From Enterovibrio coralii (lineage in GTDB: Bacteria > Pseudomonadota > Gammaproteobacteria > Enterobacterales > Vibrionaceae), in the NCBI RefSeq assembly GCF_001559595.1, contig NZ_LNTY01000006.1:434001-498000 (forward strand): 64,000 nucleotides of DNA, in the 5' to 3' direction. The position numbers and the translations under genes were made by a program. Of the stretch, positions 43,069 to 53,100 are shown in pieces. The notes beneath the pieces are model-generated. The model ran no database searches and was not told the origin of the DNA. It saw only the letters and a program-made list of their open reading frames with translations. The stretch's first letter is position 1; each line of letters begins with the position of its first letter.

Positions 43069-43419
43069 CTACTTTGTTGGGACGTTTTTATCAACGAATT
43101 GCTTGAGCGCCGGTAACGAACCTTTAAGCAAATTGCCCTGAATGATCATGTACCACGCTTTGTCGTCATCTTCAGAGTCATTCATGATTTGAATGCCTTT
43201 GTACTCTTCGATCTTCTTATTCTTTGCATCTGCAAAGTCTTGTTTTTCAAAGTCATCAGGTTCACGAAGAATATTCGTGTCACACCACCAGTCGATTGAC
43301 TGTTTCACGCCAAGAAGAGAACCAATAACACGCTTACCGCCAACACGTGCGCTGTATTCCTCCGTCGCCTCGTCAGCAAGCTCGACGTTATATCCGCGGT
43401 GATAGAGACGTTTTCTCAC
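43069..43419 (-). CDS. Small paralogous protein, copy 2 (possibly DUF3319)
   Basis: A 116-residue paralogue of the next gene: VIGSLLGVKQSIDWWCDTNILREPDDF, EEYKGIQIMNDSE, AWYMIIQGNLLKGSLPALKQFVD. Both begin with M-(K/R)-KR-Y/L-HRG. The pair sits 145 bases apart in tandem, so a local duplication is likely. Copy 2 is more acidic. Function unknown. Confidence 0.68.
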   Translation of the reverse strand: MRKRLYHRGYNVELADEATEEYSARVGGKRVIGSLLGVKQSIDWWCDTNILREPDDFEKQDFADAKNKKIEEYKGIQIMNDSEDDDKAWYMIIQGNLLKGSLPALKQFVDKNVPTK

Positions 43420-43643
43420 GATGAGTACCTCATCAAAAGGTCTAAATAACGTTACCAGTGTAACAACTCAGGTTTACATCCTGTAAATTAGACCAGATTC
43501 ACTCAATGTGCCAAATTTCCGACCGCCTAATAGCCAGAAAAACTGACATTTGTTTAGAGGGTTATGTGATCTTTGGACTTTTTTAAACCTGTTAATGATG
43601 GAATAATGACAGCCACAACGATTTAGTTATAGTGCACTAAGTA

Positions 43644-44606
43644 ATGAAAAAGATTGAACCGATACTCGACCCCAATGAAATCAAAGACAGCATCGCCCTT
43701 TTTAAACAAGGTAATGTGGATTTGGACGCGTGGTCGACACTCACAAATAATCTGTACAGCCGAAATTCGCTGCTTAGTTTCCAAAATGACTGGATTACCT
43801 TTGTTAACTATTGCCGCGAAGTAAACGTATCCCCTTTACCTGCTGCTGTCACAGCCGTTCGTCGCTTTGTAGAGCACGCAGCAAAAACACGTAAAGCTGC
43901 GAGCATTAAACGCTATGTCATTACGATTTCCTTAATGCATCGCGTTCACAGCCTGCCAGATTCCACCAGACACCGAGAGGTGCGCTACACCCTCAATCGT
44001 CTTTATCAAGAAAAGTCAGACGATGCAGGACAAGCCAATGCCTTCATGCTTTCTCATCTGCAAGCCCTAACCGCCAAGCTGGAAAGCAGCGAAAAGCTTA
44101 AAGACATTCGTGATGTGCTTATTTGGACATTGTGTTTTGAAGGAATGTTGAAGCGAAGCGAGTTAGCAGCCCTTCCCTATGACGCACCAAGAGAGACAGA
44201 TGAAGGTTTCGTCTTAGCGGTTGATGATCAACTCATCGCGCTGAGCGATGACGCAAAAGCACAAGTCGAAAAGTGGATGACGGCATCAGGTATTTTTGAT
44301 GGCCCATTGCTTCGCGGCATTAACAAGCATGGCCACCTAAGCGATGCACCTATGGATCACTCTTCGATTTATCGCGTGTTTCGTCGAGCAGCAACAGAGT
44401 TGGGGCTGGAAGGAAGCCTAACCTTCTCTGGCCAATCACCTCGCGTGGGTGCGAGTCAGGAGTTGGCGGAAGCGGGGAAAACCATTAAAGAAATTCAACA
44501 CCAGGGAAGATGGAAAAGCCCCGCTATGCCAGCCCAATATGTTGGGAACAAAACGGCAAGTAGCGAGGCTATGGCAAAGTTCAAACGGAAAATCGAGAAA
44601 GATTAA
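43644..44606 (+). CDS. Tyrosine recombinase/integrase-like protein, box II histidine changed
   Basis: A 320-residue protein with the two-domain layout of tyrosine recombinases: SAM-like N-terminal DNA-binding domain (residues 30-130) and catalytic domain. Candidate residues are Arg171 (MLKRSELAAL), Arg267 in GQSPRVGASQEL, Trp290 (HQGRWKS) and Tyr299 (AQYVG). The usual HxxR histidine is Gln264 here, and the family word GHSLRVG reads GQSPRVG. No att repeats, cargo or tRNA are beside it. It may be a weak or specialised recombinase, or inactive; loss of the first box II residue does not always kill activity. Confidence 0.78.
   Translation: MKKIEPILDPNEIKDSIALFKQGNVDLDAWSTLTNNLYSRNSLLSFQNDWITFVNYCREVNVSPLPAAVTAVRRFVEHAAKTRKAASIKRYVITISLMHRVHSLPDSTRHREVRYTLNRLYQEKSDDAGQANAFMLSHLQALTAKLESSEKLKDIRDVLIWTLCFEGMLKRSELAALPYDAPRETDEGFVLAVDDQLIALSDDAKAQVEKWMTASGIFDGPLLRGINKHGHLSDAPMDHSSIYRVFRRAATELGLEGSLTFSGQSPRVGASQELAEAGKTIKEIQHQGRWKSPAMPAQYVGNKTASSEAMAKFKRKIEKD
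44170..44177 (-). promoter_or_regulatory. KOPS-type word pointing to dif
   Basis: GGGAAGGG on the minus strand, right of dif. Confidence 0.5.
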
Positions 44607-44613
44607 CCTTTGT

Positions 44614-45602
44614 TCAGCCTGAACGGATACAGCTTTCTAAGTAGTCAGAGAACTTGTGTCCGTTATGCTCCATCAGTTTCGGGAACATTGAAATCGGTGT
44701 CATACCTGGGTAGGTATTGATTTCGTTCAGCAGCACTTCACCTTCGGACGTCAGGAAGAAGTCGATACGAGACAAATCTTTCAGCTTCAGATGAATGAAT
44801 GCTCTTTCTGCGTAATCACGCATCTGTGCAATTTGTTCATCAGTCAGATTCGTTGGCTCTAACGTTGTCTGGCTGTGGCTGCCTTCGCTGTATTTTTCTT
44901 CATAGGTGTAGAAGGTATCTTCTGGGCTCGAAATCTCACCCGGATTTGTCACGATCACTTCACCGTTGAATGGTAAGCCGCCAATTCTAGCTCACGTGGA
45001 CGCACCGCTTTTTCAACCAGCACTTGGTTTGAGTATGTGAACGCGTTTTCTACGGCTTCTTTCACACCTTCTTTCGTGGTGACTTTATAACAGCCAACGG
45101 AAGAGCCCTGACACGCCGCTTTCACAAAGATCGCGCCCCAACGGTCGAATGCTTCTTCCGCTTTACTTACGCTTTCATCTGAATTCTCTGTCAGGAAAAC
45201 ATACGGTGTGTTTGGAATGCCAATAGCATCAAACCAAAGCTTTGAGGTGATCTTGTTGAAACAAACGATGCTCGCCGCAGAGTCACAACCCATGTAAGGC
45301 AGGCCAGCCAACTCAAGCAGCGATTGAATATCACCGGTTTCACCCGGGAAGCCGTGAATACAAGGTACGACAAAATCAATGTTGATTACTTGATTGCCAA
45401 CATTCAGTGTTTTATCCATGTTCAGGCGACAATCCTGCCCGTCCATGTCTTTCCAGCCGTTCTCTTTGGTCAGTTCTACGCGAATAACAGATACAGAAGG
45501 CAATTTACGTAATTCAGATTCAACGTAATTCGCAGACACCAATGAGACTTCGTGCTCGGCACCACCGCCGCCACACAACAACAATACTTGAGTTGGGTTC
45601 AT
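44614..45602 (-). pseudogene. ddl: D-alanine--D-alanine ligase, frame broken by one missing base
   Basis: An ATP-grasp ligase that makes the D-Ala-D-Ala dipeptide of peptidoglycan. VLLLCGGGGAEHEVSLVSA, VVPCIHGFPGETGDIQSLLELAGLPYMG, KAACQGSSVGCYKV and, after the break, LSRIDFFLTSEGEVLLNEINTYPGMTPISMFPKL are standard Ddl blocks. At about 44967-44973 the frame leaves after LELAAYH; one more T gives FNGEVIVTNPGEI and a 329-residue product. An essential-type enzyme cleanly broken once points to a sequencing deletion. Convergent with the recombinase gene. Confidence 0.87.
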
Positions 45603-45796
45603 GACCTTTCCTACTCTACCCTGACAACATACAGGGGCATTAAATATTCATCTGCACAATCCGGTGCATAACAGAAAGCCGCTCTATAGTAGACAAACAC
45701 TTTGAGCCTTTCACCCGAAGAAAAGCAAATAACTGGCAAATTTTGTGTGATTGCGCAAAAACCAATCGCTTCGTGCGCCTTCTGTGCGACCTAAAG

Positions 45797-45822
45797 AAAA
45801 AGAGAGCCGAAGCTCTCTTTTT
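45797..45822 (-). terminator. Terminator of the SPOR lipoprotein gene
   Basis: AAAAAGAGAGC / GCTCTCTTTTT with loop CGAA. Confidence 0.87.
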
Positions 45823-45838
45823 GAATCCGTTAAAGCGA

Positions 45839-46402
45839 TTAGTTCAGTCGCGTCATTTCTGGTGTGGCTGACTGCTTGATAGAAGCAACAGAACGAATGA
45901 ACGGGCCGTAAGCTTTGATGTTTTTCGGTAATGCGCTCAATGCTTGTTTCGCTTCTGCCTTAGAGTTGAATTCTCCGTAAAGCAGCGTATACCAAGGCAA
46001 ACCATCAACCATTTTCTTGTTTGACCATACTGGCTTATCTGATGGCAGCTTGTTAACGTAATCGCCAAAGCCTTTGTTGTGGCTAAGCGCAACGACCTGA
46101 ATAGTGTATTTGCCGCCGGTTGTTGCCACTGGCTTCTTAACCGGTTTTGGAGCAGGTTTCTGCTGTGCCGTTTGTACTGGCTTAGCCATCTCTGGCTTTT
46201 CAGTCATCACTGGCTTTGGCGCAGGTTTTGGCTGAGGCTTTGGAACGGCTGCCGCCGAGTCATCCGTTAGATTTGACGCAACAGTTTGGGTAACTGGCAT
46301 CACTTCTTCTTCGGTGGTTTGAGTCAGAATTTGAGTGGTTGTTGCTCCGCCTACACAACCTGCGAGAACAAAGGTCAACGCGATGGGAAAAATTTTCTTC
46401 AT
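45839..46402 (-). CDS. Lipoprotein with SPOR domain
   Basis: A 187-residue lipoprotein. The lipobox is LAGC at residues 14-17. A proline/lysine-rich linker (KPQPKPAPKPV, repeated) spans about residues 54-95, then a SPOR domain (KYTIQVVALSHNKGFGDYVNKLPSD to WYTLLYGEFNSKAEAKQAL), which binds denuded septal peptidoglycan. Likely an outer-membrane lipoprotein linked to cell wall or division. Single gene. Confidence 0.85.
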   Translation of the reverse strand: MKKIFPIALTFVLAGCVGGATTTQILTQTTEEEVMPVTQTVASNLTDDSAAAVPKPQPKPAPKPVMTEKPEMAKPVQTAQQKPAPKPVKKPVATTGGKYTIQVVALSHNKGFGDYVNKLPSDKPVWSNKKMVDGLPWYTLLYGEFNSKAEAKQALSALPKNIKAYGPFIRSVASIKQSATPEMTRLN

Positions 46403-46693
46403 GAATATTCAACTGTTAAGAGCCATTGGTACCTATTTTGTACCCATGCAGGCATTCATTCAACTGAAAGTACGCGGGCTCTGACAAGACTCTGCCATGC
46501 GTCACACATACTTACATTTGTCATTTGAACAATGAAAATACGATGACAACACTAATTGACCAAAATTCGGTAAGTTTTTGACCGCAAAGACAAGTTGTTT
46601 TCGCCATGGATCACAGCCATGTTGACGTATAAAAGCTCTGCCAGAATATTCACGGTAGTATGTGCAAAGTGAACGATTGAGTTGGAGAAGGAT

Positions 46694-49372
46694 ATGATCG
46701 GCCTAGATTCGCTTTTTAAACCAAAGTCTATTGCGGTCATTGGCGCATCAGACACGCCAGGAAGAGCGGGCAATGTGATTATCCGAAATCTACAGTCTGG
46801 CGGGTTTAATGGACCTATCATGCCCGTCACACCCAAGTATCAAGCCGTTGCAGGTATATTGGCGTACCCAACCATTGATTCTCTTCCATTAGTGCCTGAT
46901 TTAGCCGTGTTGTGTACGCAGGCCTGCCGCAACAGCGAGTTGATCCGACAGCTTGGCGAGAAAGGCGTTAAAGTCGCCATCATTCTCGCGGCGGGAATGA
47001 AGAAAACCCAGCATCACGATGGCAGAACTGAGTTCGAGGTTATGCGCGAGATTGCCTCTCAATATGCCATGCGCGTCATTGGCCCTAACAGCCTCGGCCT
47101 GATTCTACCTTGGCTAAATCTCAACGCGTCTTTCTCTCCTATCCCTGCAAACAAAGGCAACATTGCGTTCGTTTCTCAGTCCGCGGCAGTTTGTACCACG
47201 ATTCTGGATTGGGCGAGGAACCGACGTATCGGCTTCTCTACATTTATCTCCTTGGGTGAAGCAAGCGACATCGACTTCCCAGAGCTTCTGGATTACTTGA
47301 GCCGTGAGAGCAAAACCGATGCGATCATGCTTTATATCGACAATATCCAGACGCCCGCGCCTTTATATCGGCAGCACGAGCCGCGTCTCGTAACCGCCGC
47401 GTGTTGGTTCTAAAAAGTGGCAGAACGCCTGAAGGTGCAGCTTCACTTCCTCATCTGCACGTTGAGGAACTTGGTCTTGATGGTGCCTACGACGCCGCAA
47501 TTCGACGCTCAGGTATGCTTCGCGTAAAAACCACGCACGAGCTCTTTGCCGCAGTAGAAACCCTGTCTCACTCTGTGCCACTTCGTGGTGAAAGGCTCGC
47601 AATTATTTCAAACGGTGGCGGCCCAGCAGTAATGGCCGTAGATGCATTGTTAGAAATGGGTGGCAAACTTGCTGTGTTGAGCGATGAAACCGTCGAAAAG
47701 CTCAATAACATTCTTCCCGTCAGTTGGTCTTATGGCAATCCAGTGGATATCGTCGGCGATGCGGATATTGACCGTTACAAGAAGGTCACTGAAATCCTGC
47801 TTGAAAGCGATGAAGCGGATGCCTTTTGATTCTGCATTCACCGTCGGTGACGGCACCCGGCCTTGCAACAGCCAAAGCCCTCGCCGACATGCTCAAAAAC
47901 AACCCTCGAGCAAAACGCTTTAATATCCTGACCAATTGGCAAGGTGAAAGTGACGACGCAACCGTCGCACGACTCGCGTTTGCCCATGCTGGTTTCCTGC
48001 TTATCGCACACCAGAAAGTGCTGTGACCGCCTTCATGCACCTGGTTGAATACAGACGAAACCAGAAGCAGTTGATGGAAACACCTACCTCCATCGGTCAG
48101 ATTGATTACGACGTAGAAGGTGGGCGTGCATTAATCCAACAGGCCATCGACAGCCAGCAAACATCGCTGACCACACACGAAGCTCGCCCATTCTTGGCAA
48201 AATACGGCATCAATGTGATGGCGACATGGCTTGCAGGAGATGCTGCTGAAGCAGCGCAAATCACCGAGCAAGTTGGCTATCCCGTAGCGATTAAACTGCG
48301 TTCACCGGACATTCCGCATAAGTCGGATGTGAACGGCGTCATGCTAGATTTAAACAACGCAACAGAAGTGGCAAATGCTGCGCAGCTTATGCTGAACCGT
48401 GTTTCCTTATCTTACCCAACGGCGCGAATTGAAGGTTTACAAATCCAAGGTATGGCGAACCGTGCAGGCTCTCAAGAGCTTCGTGTCTGTATTCGTCACG
48501 ATCCAGTATTTGGCCCCGTAATTTTGCTGGGTGAAGGAGGGTCAGAGTGGAATGTAAACCGCGATGCGGCAGTCGCTATTCCGCCTTTGAACATGACGCT
48601 GGCGCGATACTTAGTGATTGGCGCACTCAAAAACGGCCAACTGCGTCATCGCGGTCATCCTTATACGCTTGATGTGAATGCACTTTGTCACTTTCTGGTT
48701 ACGCTGTCACAAGTTATTATTGATTATCCTGAAATCAAAGAGTTAGATATTCACCCTCTGCTGATCACAGGCGATAGCATCACAGTTTTGGATGCTTCAA
48801 TTAAGCTTTCACCTTTCCAAGGCGACGGAAATTCACGACTGGCCATTCGCCCTTATCCAAAAGAGCTAGAGCAACACGCCACACTGAAAGACGGTACGCC
48901 TATTCTGCTTAGACCCATCCTTCCCGAGGATGAACCGAACCATAAATCGTTTGTGGAGCGAGTCTCTGTCGAAGACTTATATAAGCGCTTCTTCTCAGAT
49001 GTCGGCGAACTAAATCACGAAGCACTCGCCAATCTCACCCAAATCGATTACGACCGCGAAATGGCATTTGTCGCAGTTCAGCGTGGTGCGGAAGGCAGCG
49101 ATGAAATTCTTGGTGTTGTGCGCGCACTAGCCAATCCCGAACACACTGATGCTGAATTCGCTGTTTTGGTGCGCTCAGATCTTAAAGGCAAAGGGCTTGG
49201 CCGAATCCTGATGGACAAAGTCATTGATTACGGACGCATGAGCGGATTAAAACGCCTAAATGGCATGACCATGCCGTCAAACTCTGGAATGATCGCCCTC
49301 GCCCAGCGCGTTGGCTTTAGCATTGATGTTCAAATTCAAGATGGCATTGTAGAAATGGACATGATGCTTTGA
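46694..49372 (+). pseudogene. Acyl-CoA synthetase (NDP-forming)/GNAT fusion (PatZ-like), three missing bases
   Basis: With three single bases restored (near 47354, 47830 and 47992) this is an 893-residue fusion: CoA-binding domain (FKPKSIAVIGASDTPGRAGNVI), succinyl-CoA-synthetase-like domains (MRVIGPNSLGLILP, ISNGGGPAVMAVDALLEMGG), an ATP-grasp part (ARPFLAKYGINVMATW, VGYPVAIKLRSPDIPHKSDVNGV) and a C-terminal GNAT domain (LVRSDLKGKGLGRILMDKVIDYGR). This is the PatZ/Pka/YfiQ protein-lysine acetyltransferase layout. GGAGAAGG precedes ATG 46694. Each break recovers a conserved path, so sequencing errors are likely. Confidence 0.85.
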
Positions 49373-49408
49373 GCAATTCTTAACGCCACCAGCGAAAGTA
49401 AAAATCAA

Positions 49409-49433
49409 AAAAGCCAGCATTATGCTGGCTTTT
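49409..49433. terminator. Bidirectional terminator
   Basis: AAAAGCCAGCAT / ATGCTGGCTTTT with one loop base, between converging genes. Confidence 0.87.
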
Positions 49434-49449
49434 ATTCATTAGAGTGTTT

Positions 49450-49689
49450 CTAGTGGCTTTGCTGCATTTGTCGCGTTTGGTTCATGGTTCGCGAACCCGC
49501 AGTGCCGTATGTGTTGATGTCATAGCGGTTGGGTGAATAGCCCCGCTGCTTTCTGTATTGGATATCGAGTTTTCTCAGATCAATGCCATATCGCTGATTA
49601 AGCTGGGAAATGACTTCATCAATCTTTGCTTGAGGCGAATTTTGCTCTCTGAGGAAATAATAAAGGTTTGTTGCTCGATGCAAGTCCAT
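49450..49689 (-). CDS. Unrecognised small protein
   Basis: A 79-residue soluble protein: N-terminal helices (NLYYFLREQNSPQAKIDEVISQLNQRYGIDL) and a basic, polar tail (YRKQRGYSPNRYD, MNQTRQMQQSH). GAGG precedes the ATG. No family is recognised; single gene with its own terminator. Confidence 0.55.
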   Translation of the reverse strand: MDLHRATNLYYFLREQNSPQAKIDEVISQLNQRYGIDLRKLDIQYRKQRGYSPNRYDINTYGTAGSRTMNQTRQMQQSH

Positions 49690-49948
49690 CTCTTCCTCCT
49701 CGTCTTGTTATCGAAGAGAAAGTTTACGCCCTCTTTTGGCAAAGATAATCAGCATAAAGCGCAAATCATTATTACCGAATGGTAATAATTGATCTTTCGT
49801 TCGTGTTTTTCTCAGCGAGATAAATCGAACAATGTCGCAATTGTGTTAACAATATTATGCACAAACAAATCCACACCACCTTAGATATTGAACACACAGA
49901 TGCATCCTTTTATGGTCTAACCACCTATTATGTAAAAGGATAATTACA

Positions 49949-51133
49949 ATGACTTCACCAAAGAAAACGCTCAACCTTCAAGATATGCAAGATGCAATTC
50001 TCGGTGCACATTTCTATGCATGTGGCGGTGGTGGAGCATTAGTAAACGGAGAAGATCTTCTTAGAGCAGTATCTAGCTACTTTCCTGACGAACAAAGTGT
50101 CTGTATAGAATACCTAGATATCCAGGATGTTAAGGATACAGACACGTTACCCGTGCTTGCTGCGATGGGTTCGCCTCAAAAGTTCTTGGAAAAAGGATAT
50201 TCAAAGTCTCCCATTACTGCATTTGAACAACTTGAGGAGGCAACCCAAACTCGCTTTACGACCTTATCTCCGGTAGAAACAGGTCCCGTCGCTTATGGAA
50301 TGAGCCTTCTCGTTGCAGCGGCCAAGAACATTCCAATTATAAATGGCGATGGTGGCGGCCGAGCTTTCCCTTGCTTACAGCTATCTACCTTCGCAAACGT
50401 CGATTTGGACCACCCAATTTCAGTATCGCCCGCTATGCTAACGTCAGAAAAATCCCTTTCTGAAGACGGTGGTGTCATCCGAATTGATTGCCAGTCAAGC
50501 ACAGATGTTGATGCAATGACACGCGGCATTATTAGCACATCTGAAAGCTTTGACCATCGGGCTTCATTGGCTTCATTTCCTATGACAGGACGCCAACTAA
50601 AACAAGAAAACGCAGTCGTCGCAGACATGTTAATGAAATCTATCGAACTGGGGCGTGATATCAGACAACTCGTCAACGATAAACTTTCGTGTTTTTCTGC
50701 TATAGAAAAGCTTGCTGGCAGTCAACTTGTTATGAAAGGCCGACTGACCAATGTAGAAACGAAAACCGTAGGTGGGTTTGATTGGGTAACGCTGGAGTAT
50801 AAAGAGGAAAAAACAAACCGTAAGTTCACCGCAATCTCTAAAAATGAAAACATGCTGGTGTGGGCTGATGATATGACCACGCCTGTTGCTATGGCTCCTG
50901 ACCTTATTTGCTGTATTTCTAGCGATGCAACGCTAATGAGCAACGATGAAGTTATTGACGCTTGGGAAGATGATCCAGAAAGCGAAACACTGAAAAACAT
51001 GGCTATCTTTGTACTGCCAGCATCGAAAGAAATCGACCAGCCGTGGTTCCATAAGAACTTCATCGAAATATTGCAAAAGCTGGGTTATCACGGCAGTTAC
51101 CATACACCAATTCCCATGGCTAAAGAAAAGTAA
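49949..51133 (+). CDS. DUF917 family protein (S-methyl thiohydantoin desulfurase-like)
   Basis: A 394-residue protein with the DUF917 opening GAHFYACGGGGALVNGEDLL and INGDGGGRAFPCLQL and the late SSDATLMSNDEVID block. One DUF917 member is known to act on S-methyl thiohydantoin; others are unassigned. AAAGGA precedes the ATG. It is followed 13 bases later by a racemase gene, forming a two-gene operon that suggests breakdown of a hydantoin-like or amino-acid-derived ring compound. No hydantoinase is nearby. Confidence 0.82.
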   Translation: MTSPKKTLNLQDMQDAILGAHFYACGGGGALVNGEDLLRAVSSYFPDEQSVCIEYLDIQDVKDTDTLPVLAAMGSPQKFLEKGYSKSPITAFEQLEEATQTRFTTLSPVETGPVAYGMSLLVAAAKNIPIINGDGGGRAFPCLQLSTFANVDLDHPISVSPAMLTSEKSLSEDGGVIRIDCQSSTDVDAMTRGIISTSESFDHRASLASFPMTGRQLKQENAVVADMLMKSIELGRDIRQLVNDKLSCFSAIEKLAGSQLVMKGRLTNVETKTVGGFDWVTLEYKEEKTNRKFTAISKNENMLVWADDMTTPVAMAPDLICCISSDATLMSNDEVIDAWEDDPESETLKNMAIFVLPASKEIDQPWFHKNFIEILQKLGYHGSYHTPIPMAKEK

Positions 51134-51146
51134 CGAGGCGGGTATT

Positions 51147-51866
51147 ATGAAACTAAAAATTGTAATCCCGGTGAACACGTCTCAGTTCAACGAGCAAATT
51201 TCTAACAGTGTGGACAAACTTAGAAGTGACATTGTCACGATTGATTTAGAGCCTATTGAGAGTGGGACGCCATTCATTCAATCTCGAGCAGACCTAACAG
51301 TTAATGCGCCTTTCGTCCTAGAGAAAATTGTTCAAGCAGAAAAGGATGGATACGACGGTATCTTTGTGACTGATATGGATATGTGCGGTGTTGAAGCTGC
51401 AAGAGAGTTAGTGAAAATACCCGTTATCGGCGGTTTCCGACCTAGCTTTTTTACCGCAATGGCACTTGGCCAATCAGTTTCTATTCTGACGGTAAGTGAC
51501 GTTGTGAAACTTCAAAATGAACACATTAGAGCTTTTGGTGTGACGGAAAATCTTGCCTCGATCCTTCCGTTGGAAAAAAGTGTAGAAGAGCTAAAAAGTC
51601 CTTCGCCTGAAGCGACAGCGAAGATATTTGAGGAGTTATTTGAGTTGGGGTGTGTCGCCATCGAAAGAGATGGTGCTGATTGCATTATGTTTGGTTGTAC
51701 AGGCTTTACCGATTTCGCAGCTTCACTTTCAGCGAGATTATCAGCACGATTCGACCAGTACATTCCTGTGATGGATCCAAACTGCGTAGCAATAACCTTC
51801 CTGATTGGACTGGTTAACAATTCGCTGTCACATAGTGGTATCACATATCCCTACAAACCGATGTAA
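51147..51866 (+). CDS. Asp/Glu/hydantoin racemase family protein
   Basis: A 239-residue cofactor-independent racemase. The two catalytic cysteines are in VTDMDMCGVEAARELV and CIMFGCTGFTDF. The N-terminal KIVIPVNTSQFNEQ matches hydantoin-racemase-type proteins. ATG 51147 starts 13 bases after the DUF917 stop. With DUF917 it probably handles one enantiomer of a hydantoin-like substrate. It contains a matS site. Confidence 0.82.
   Translation: MKLKIVIPVNTSQFNEQISNSVDKLRSDIVTIDLEPIESGTPFIQSRADLTVNAPFVLEKIVQAEKDGYDGIFVTDMDMCGVEAARELVKIPVIGGFRPSFFTAMALGQSVSILTVSDVVKLQNEHIRAFGVTENLASILPLEKSVEELKSPSPEATAKIFEELFELGCVAIERDGADCIMFGCTGFTDFAASLSARLSARFDQYIPVMDPNCVAITFLIGLVNNSLSHSGITYPYKPM
51226..51238. 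promoter_or_regulatory. matS site inside the racemase gene
   Basis: GTGACATTGTCAC, exact consensus match. Confidence 0.82.
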
Positions 51867-51897
51867 CATGAAAAACAGAACTTACGCTTAACCCGCT

Positions 51898-51929
51898 AAA
51901 AGCCCCTGTACTTTGTATTTGGGGCTTTT
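51898..51929. terminator. Terminator after the DUF917-racemase operon
   Basis: AAAAGCCCC / GGGGCTTTT with a 14-base loop. Confidence 0.75.
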
Positions 51930-51939
51930 CATTGAGTCC

Positions 51940-52299
51940 TCAACGATCATTAGGTACACAAAAGTGCAGTTCTGATTTAATCACGCACTCAGTATCTAAC
52001 AAGCCTAATGAAAACGATACCCTGCCTCGATTGAACTCACCTTCATGATCTATCCATTCAATGTTAGAACCACAACATTCGCAAAATGTTCGTGTAGCTG
52101 TTGGGGATGACCGATATTTGCGTATCGTCCCTGAAGATCGAATAACAATATTTTCGCTCCTAACAACACCAAAAGATGCGAATTGTGCGCCATGGGCTTT
52201 GCGACACATTGAGCAGTGACAGTGAATAGCGCATTCAATCTCACCATGGACTTCGATGGTGACTTGTCCACACAAACAGCTACCTTTTAGGCTTGGCAT
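51940..52299 (-). CDS. GFA family protein
   Basis: A 119-residue zinc protein of the GFA/Mss4-like fold. The cysteine pattern SCLCGQ, HCHCSMCRKAHG and FCECCGSN is complete, which binds zinc. The C-terminal end (SELHFCVPNDR) is shorter than the usual HIFVGSKAPW tail, perhaps naturally. Despite the name, most members have no proven formaldehyde-related activity. It is intact, unlike the copy at 32795-33182. Confidence 0.82.
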   Translation of the reverse strand: MPSLKGSCLCGQVTIEVHGEIECAIHCHCSMCRKAHGAQFASFGVVRSENIVIRSSGTIRKYRSSPTATRTFCECCGSNIEWIDHEGEFNRGRVSFSLGLLDTECVIKSELHFCVPNDR

Positions 52300-52319
52300 G
52301 GCGGTTCAACTCAAAAGAA

Positions 52320-52598
52320 TTAGCGATTAGTCCTACGTTTGAGGGCCTTTTTATAACTGGCTTCTCTCAAGTTCCAACTGACCAAGGAGATAAATGGTGT
52401 GAACAGCAAGACGAACAAAGAATGTAAGACAACCTCTTCCCAGTGGCTTTCCATCCAAACCCCATCATGCGAGAGGTACGCGCCAAAGAGCCGACCAAAA
52501 ATCAGTGCCAATGACAGGATCAGGCTCGTTTTCGCCACATAGCGTAACTGCCCTTTTTCACGCTCTTTCGACCAACGTTCCACCAGCCTGTCATTCAT
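52320..52598 (-). CDS. Small protein with two membrane helices
   Basis: A 92-residue protein with helices near residues 25-42 (TSLILSLALIFGRLFGAYL) and 58-76 (VVLHSLFVLLFTPFISLVSW) and a basic C-terminus (KKALKRRTNR), so both ends should be in the cytoplasm. No family recognised. It lies 20 bases upstream of the GFA gene on the same strand and may be in one operon. Confidence 0.58.
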   Translation of the reverse strand: MNDRLVERWSKEREKGQLRYVAKTSLILSLALIFGRLFGAYLSHDGVWMESHWEEVVLHSLFVLLFTPFISLVSWNLREASYKKALKRRTNR

Positions 52599-52740
52599 GA
52601 TGATTACCCTCTACGTTTTATCTAGCCATCATGACAGATGCCAAACAAAGACTCTCCATTACTGATTTTAGTTTGTGTGCTCGCTCATCAGGATTTAGTA
52701 AATTTGTGTTGCAGATGCCTATCGCCATCACATCTCAACT

Positions 52741-53016
52741 TCAGGTGTTAACCTCGTAAAAACGCTCTACATTTTTGCTCACTTCTCCCCAGTAAGAAGC
52801 CTTTACCCTTGCTTGATGCGCTTCGAAGGCAGCTTTGTCAACGAACTCTTCGTAAACGTCAAAGCGACACGGATTCTCTGGGTTTTCTGTCACTCGAAAG
52901 GTAATACAACCGCTTTCTTCTAGCGTCAGACGTTTATGGTTCTCTAGTTCTGCTTTTACGATGTCTAAATCAGAAACAGGCACGAGGATGTAGCCTTGCA
53001 ATATTATTTTGGTCAT
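52741..53016 (-). CDS. Antibiotic-biosynthesis-monooxygenase-type (ABM) protein
   Basis: A 91-residue dimeric alpha-beta barrel protein. The ABM block ENHKRLTLEESGCITFRVTENPENPCRFDVYEEFVDKAAFEAHQA matches YgiN-type quinol monooxygenases. The original substrate is not known. Single domain, usual length. Probably cytoplasmic. Confidence 0.85.
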   Translation of the reverse strand: MTKIILQGYILVPVSDLDIVKAELENHKRLTLEESGCITFRVTENPENPCRFDVYEEFVDKAAFEAHQARVKASYWGEVSKNVERFYEVNT

Positions 53017-53048
53017 TAACTTCCTTATCTATCACGCTCAACAGAAAG

Positions 53049-53078
53049 CAAAAGGCACCATCGTAGGGTGCCTTTCTC
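53049..53078 (-). terminator. Terminator of the Dabb-domain gene
   Basis: AAAGGCACC / GGTGCCTTT with TTTTGC on the minus-strand side. Confidence 0.75.
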
Positions 53079-53100
53079 GTTTATTTCGTTTAACGCTTTA

